From: an uncultured Verrucomicrobiota bacterium
GTDB taxonomy: Bacteria > Verrucomicrobiota > Verrucomicrobiia > Opitutales > Opitutaceae
DNA: 34,598 nt
Reading direction: 5' to 3'
NCBI GenBank assembly: GCA_903960515.1
Contig: CAJCBL010000125.1
Coordinates: 1-34,598, forward strand
Shown here: piece after piece, positions 34,464 through 34,598 of the stretch
Layout of the letters: the number at the start of each line of letters is the position of its first letter
How positions within the stretch are numbered: position 1 is the first letter of the stretch
Program-made: the position numbers and the translations under genes
The notes under the pieces: generated by a model
Told to the model about the DNA's origin: nothing
The model's database searches: none
Seen by the model: only the letters and a program-made list of their open reading frames with translations

Positions 34464-34598
34464 GGAGCCTGTCGGACTGAGAAATCAGCCCTGCCGTCGG
34501 TGCGACCCATATTTTCACGGTTATTGGCCTAAAACCGTTTTCCGAGGAACCGAAACCGATTGAGTCCTCGCATCGGGCGCGTTGTCGCTGCAATTTAC
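34464..34598. mobile_element. Possible insertion-sequence end, cut by the window edge
   Basis: GGAGCCTGTCGGACTGA at 34464-34480 looks like an IS terminal repeat (a form I recall from transposases, not verified). It follows the short palindrome-like CTAGCCCCCTAG. On the minus strand a frame stays open from 34598 to near the putative end. The other end and any transposase core lie outside the window. Confidence 0.2.

Overview
The window looks like chromosomal DNA from a GC-rich Verrucomicrobiota bacterium, most likely Opitutaceae or a close relative. This is inferred from high GC, almost no Shine-Dalgarno sequences before housekeeping genes, a CdsZ-like zinc-ribbon protein next to gyrB-gyrA, and a giant secreted C25-type peptidase with malectin, PKD and carbohydrate-binding modules. 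No rRNA or other decisive marker is present, so the placement is tentative.

Layout, left to right. Positions 1-557 hold three tandem 189-bp units, each carrying a hairpin and a REP palindrome and each ending in a copy of the glgP 3' end. Then, all on the minus strand, come glgP (glycogen phosphorylase), mutL (mismatch repair), a small unknown gene, argH (argininosuccinate lyase) and an OsmC-like gene. asnS is on the plus strand, followed by a REPIN (inverted REP pair), tRNA-Ala(CGC) with a terminator, a RAYT-type Y1 transposase (minus), a relic fragment of a second asnS, and a GH3 beta-glucosidase (minus). About 1.3 kb of apparently non-coding or decayed DNA follows. Next are a zinc-ribbon coiled-coil protein and an Rrf2-family regulator (both minus), then gyrB and gyrA (plus), a polytopic membrane protein, and a small protein resembling the Imm10 immunity family. 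A second REPIN precedes a GHKL ATPase with a Shedu-like PD-(D/E)XK nuclease tail, which is a candidate phage-defence effector. The window closes with a 1953-residue secreted C25-like peptidase (minus) and perhaps the edge of an insertion sequence.

The most unusual material is intergenic. Two repeat systems are interwoven. (1) REP/REPIN palindromes share a core and a flanking CACCGGAGT-type extension, sit next to a RAYT gene, and lie inside short tandem units (189-bp period at glgP; 135-bp direct-repeat spacing at both REPIN loci). (2) Heptanucleotide arrays (TTCAGCC-like and TACTCRC-like) abut stop or start codons of osmC, asnS, the Rrf2 gene, gyrB and gyrA. They are purine-rich on the sense strand after genes and pyrimidine-rich before genes. 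The best candidate for a new protein system is the GHKL-nuclease fusion with the small immunity-like gene upstream.
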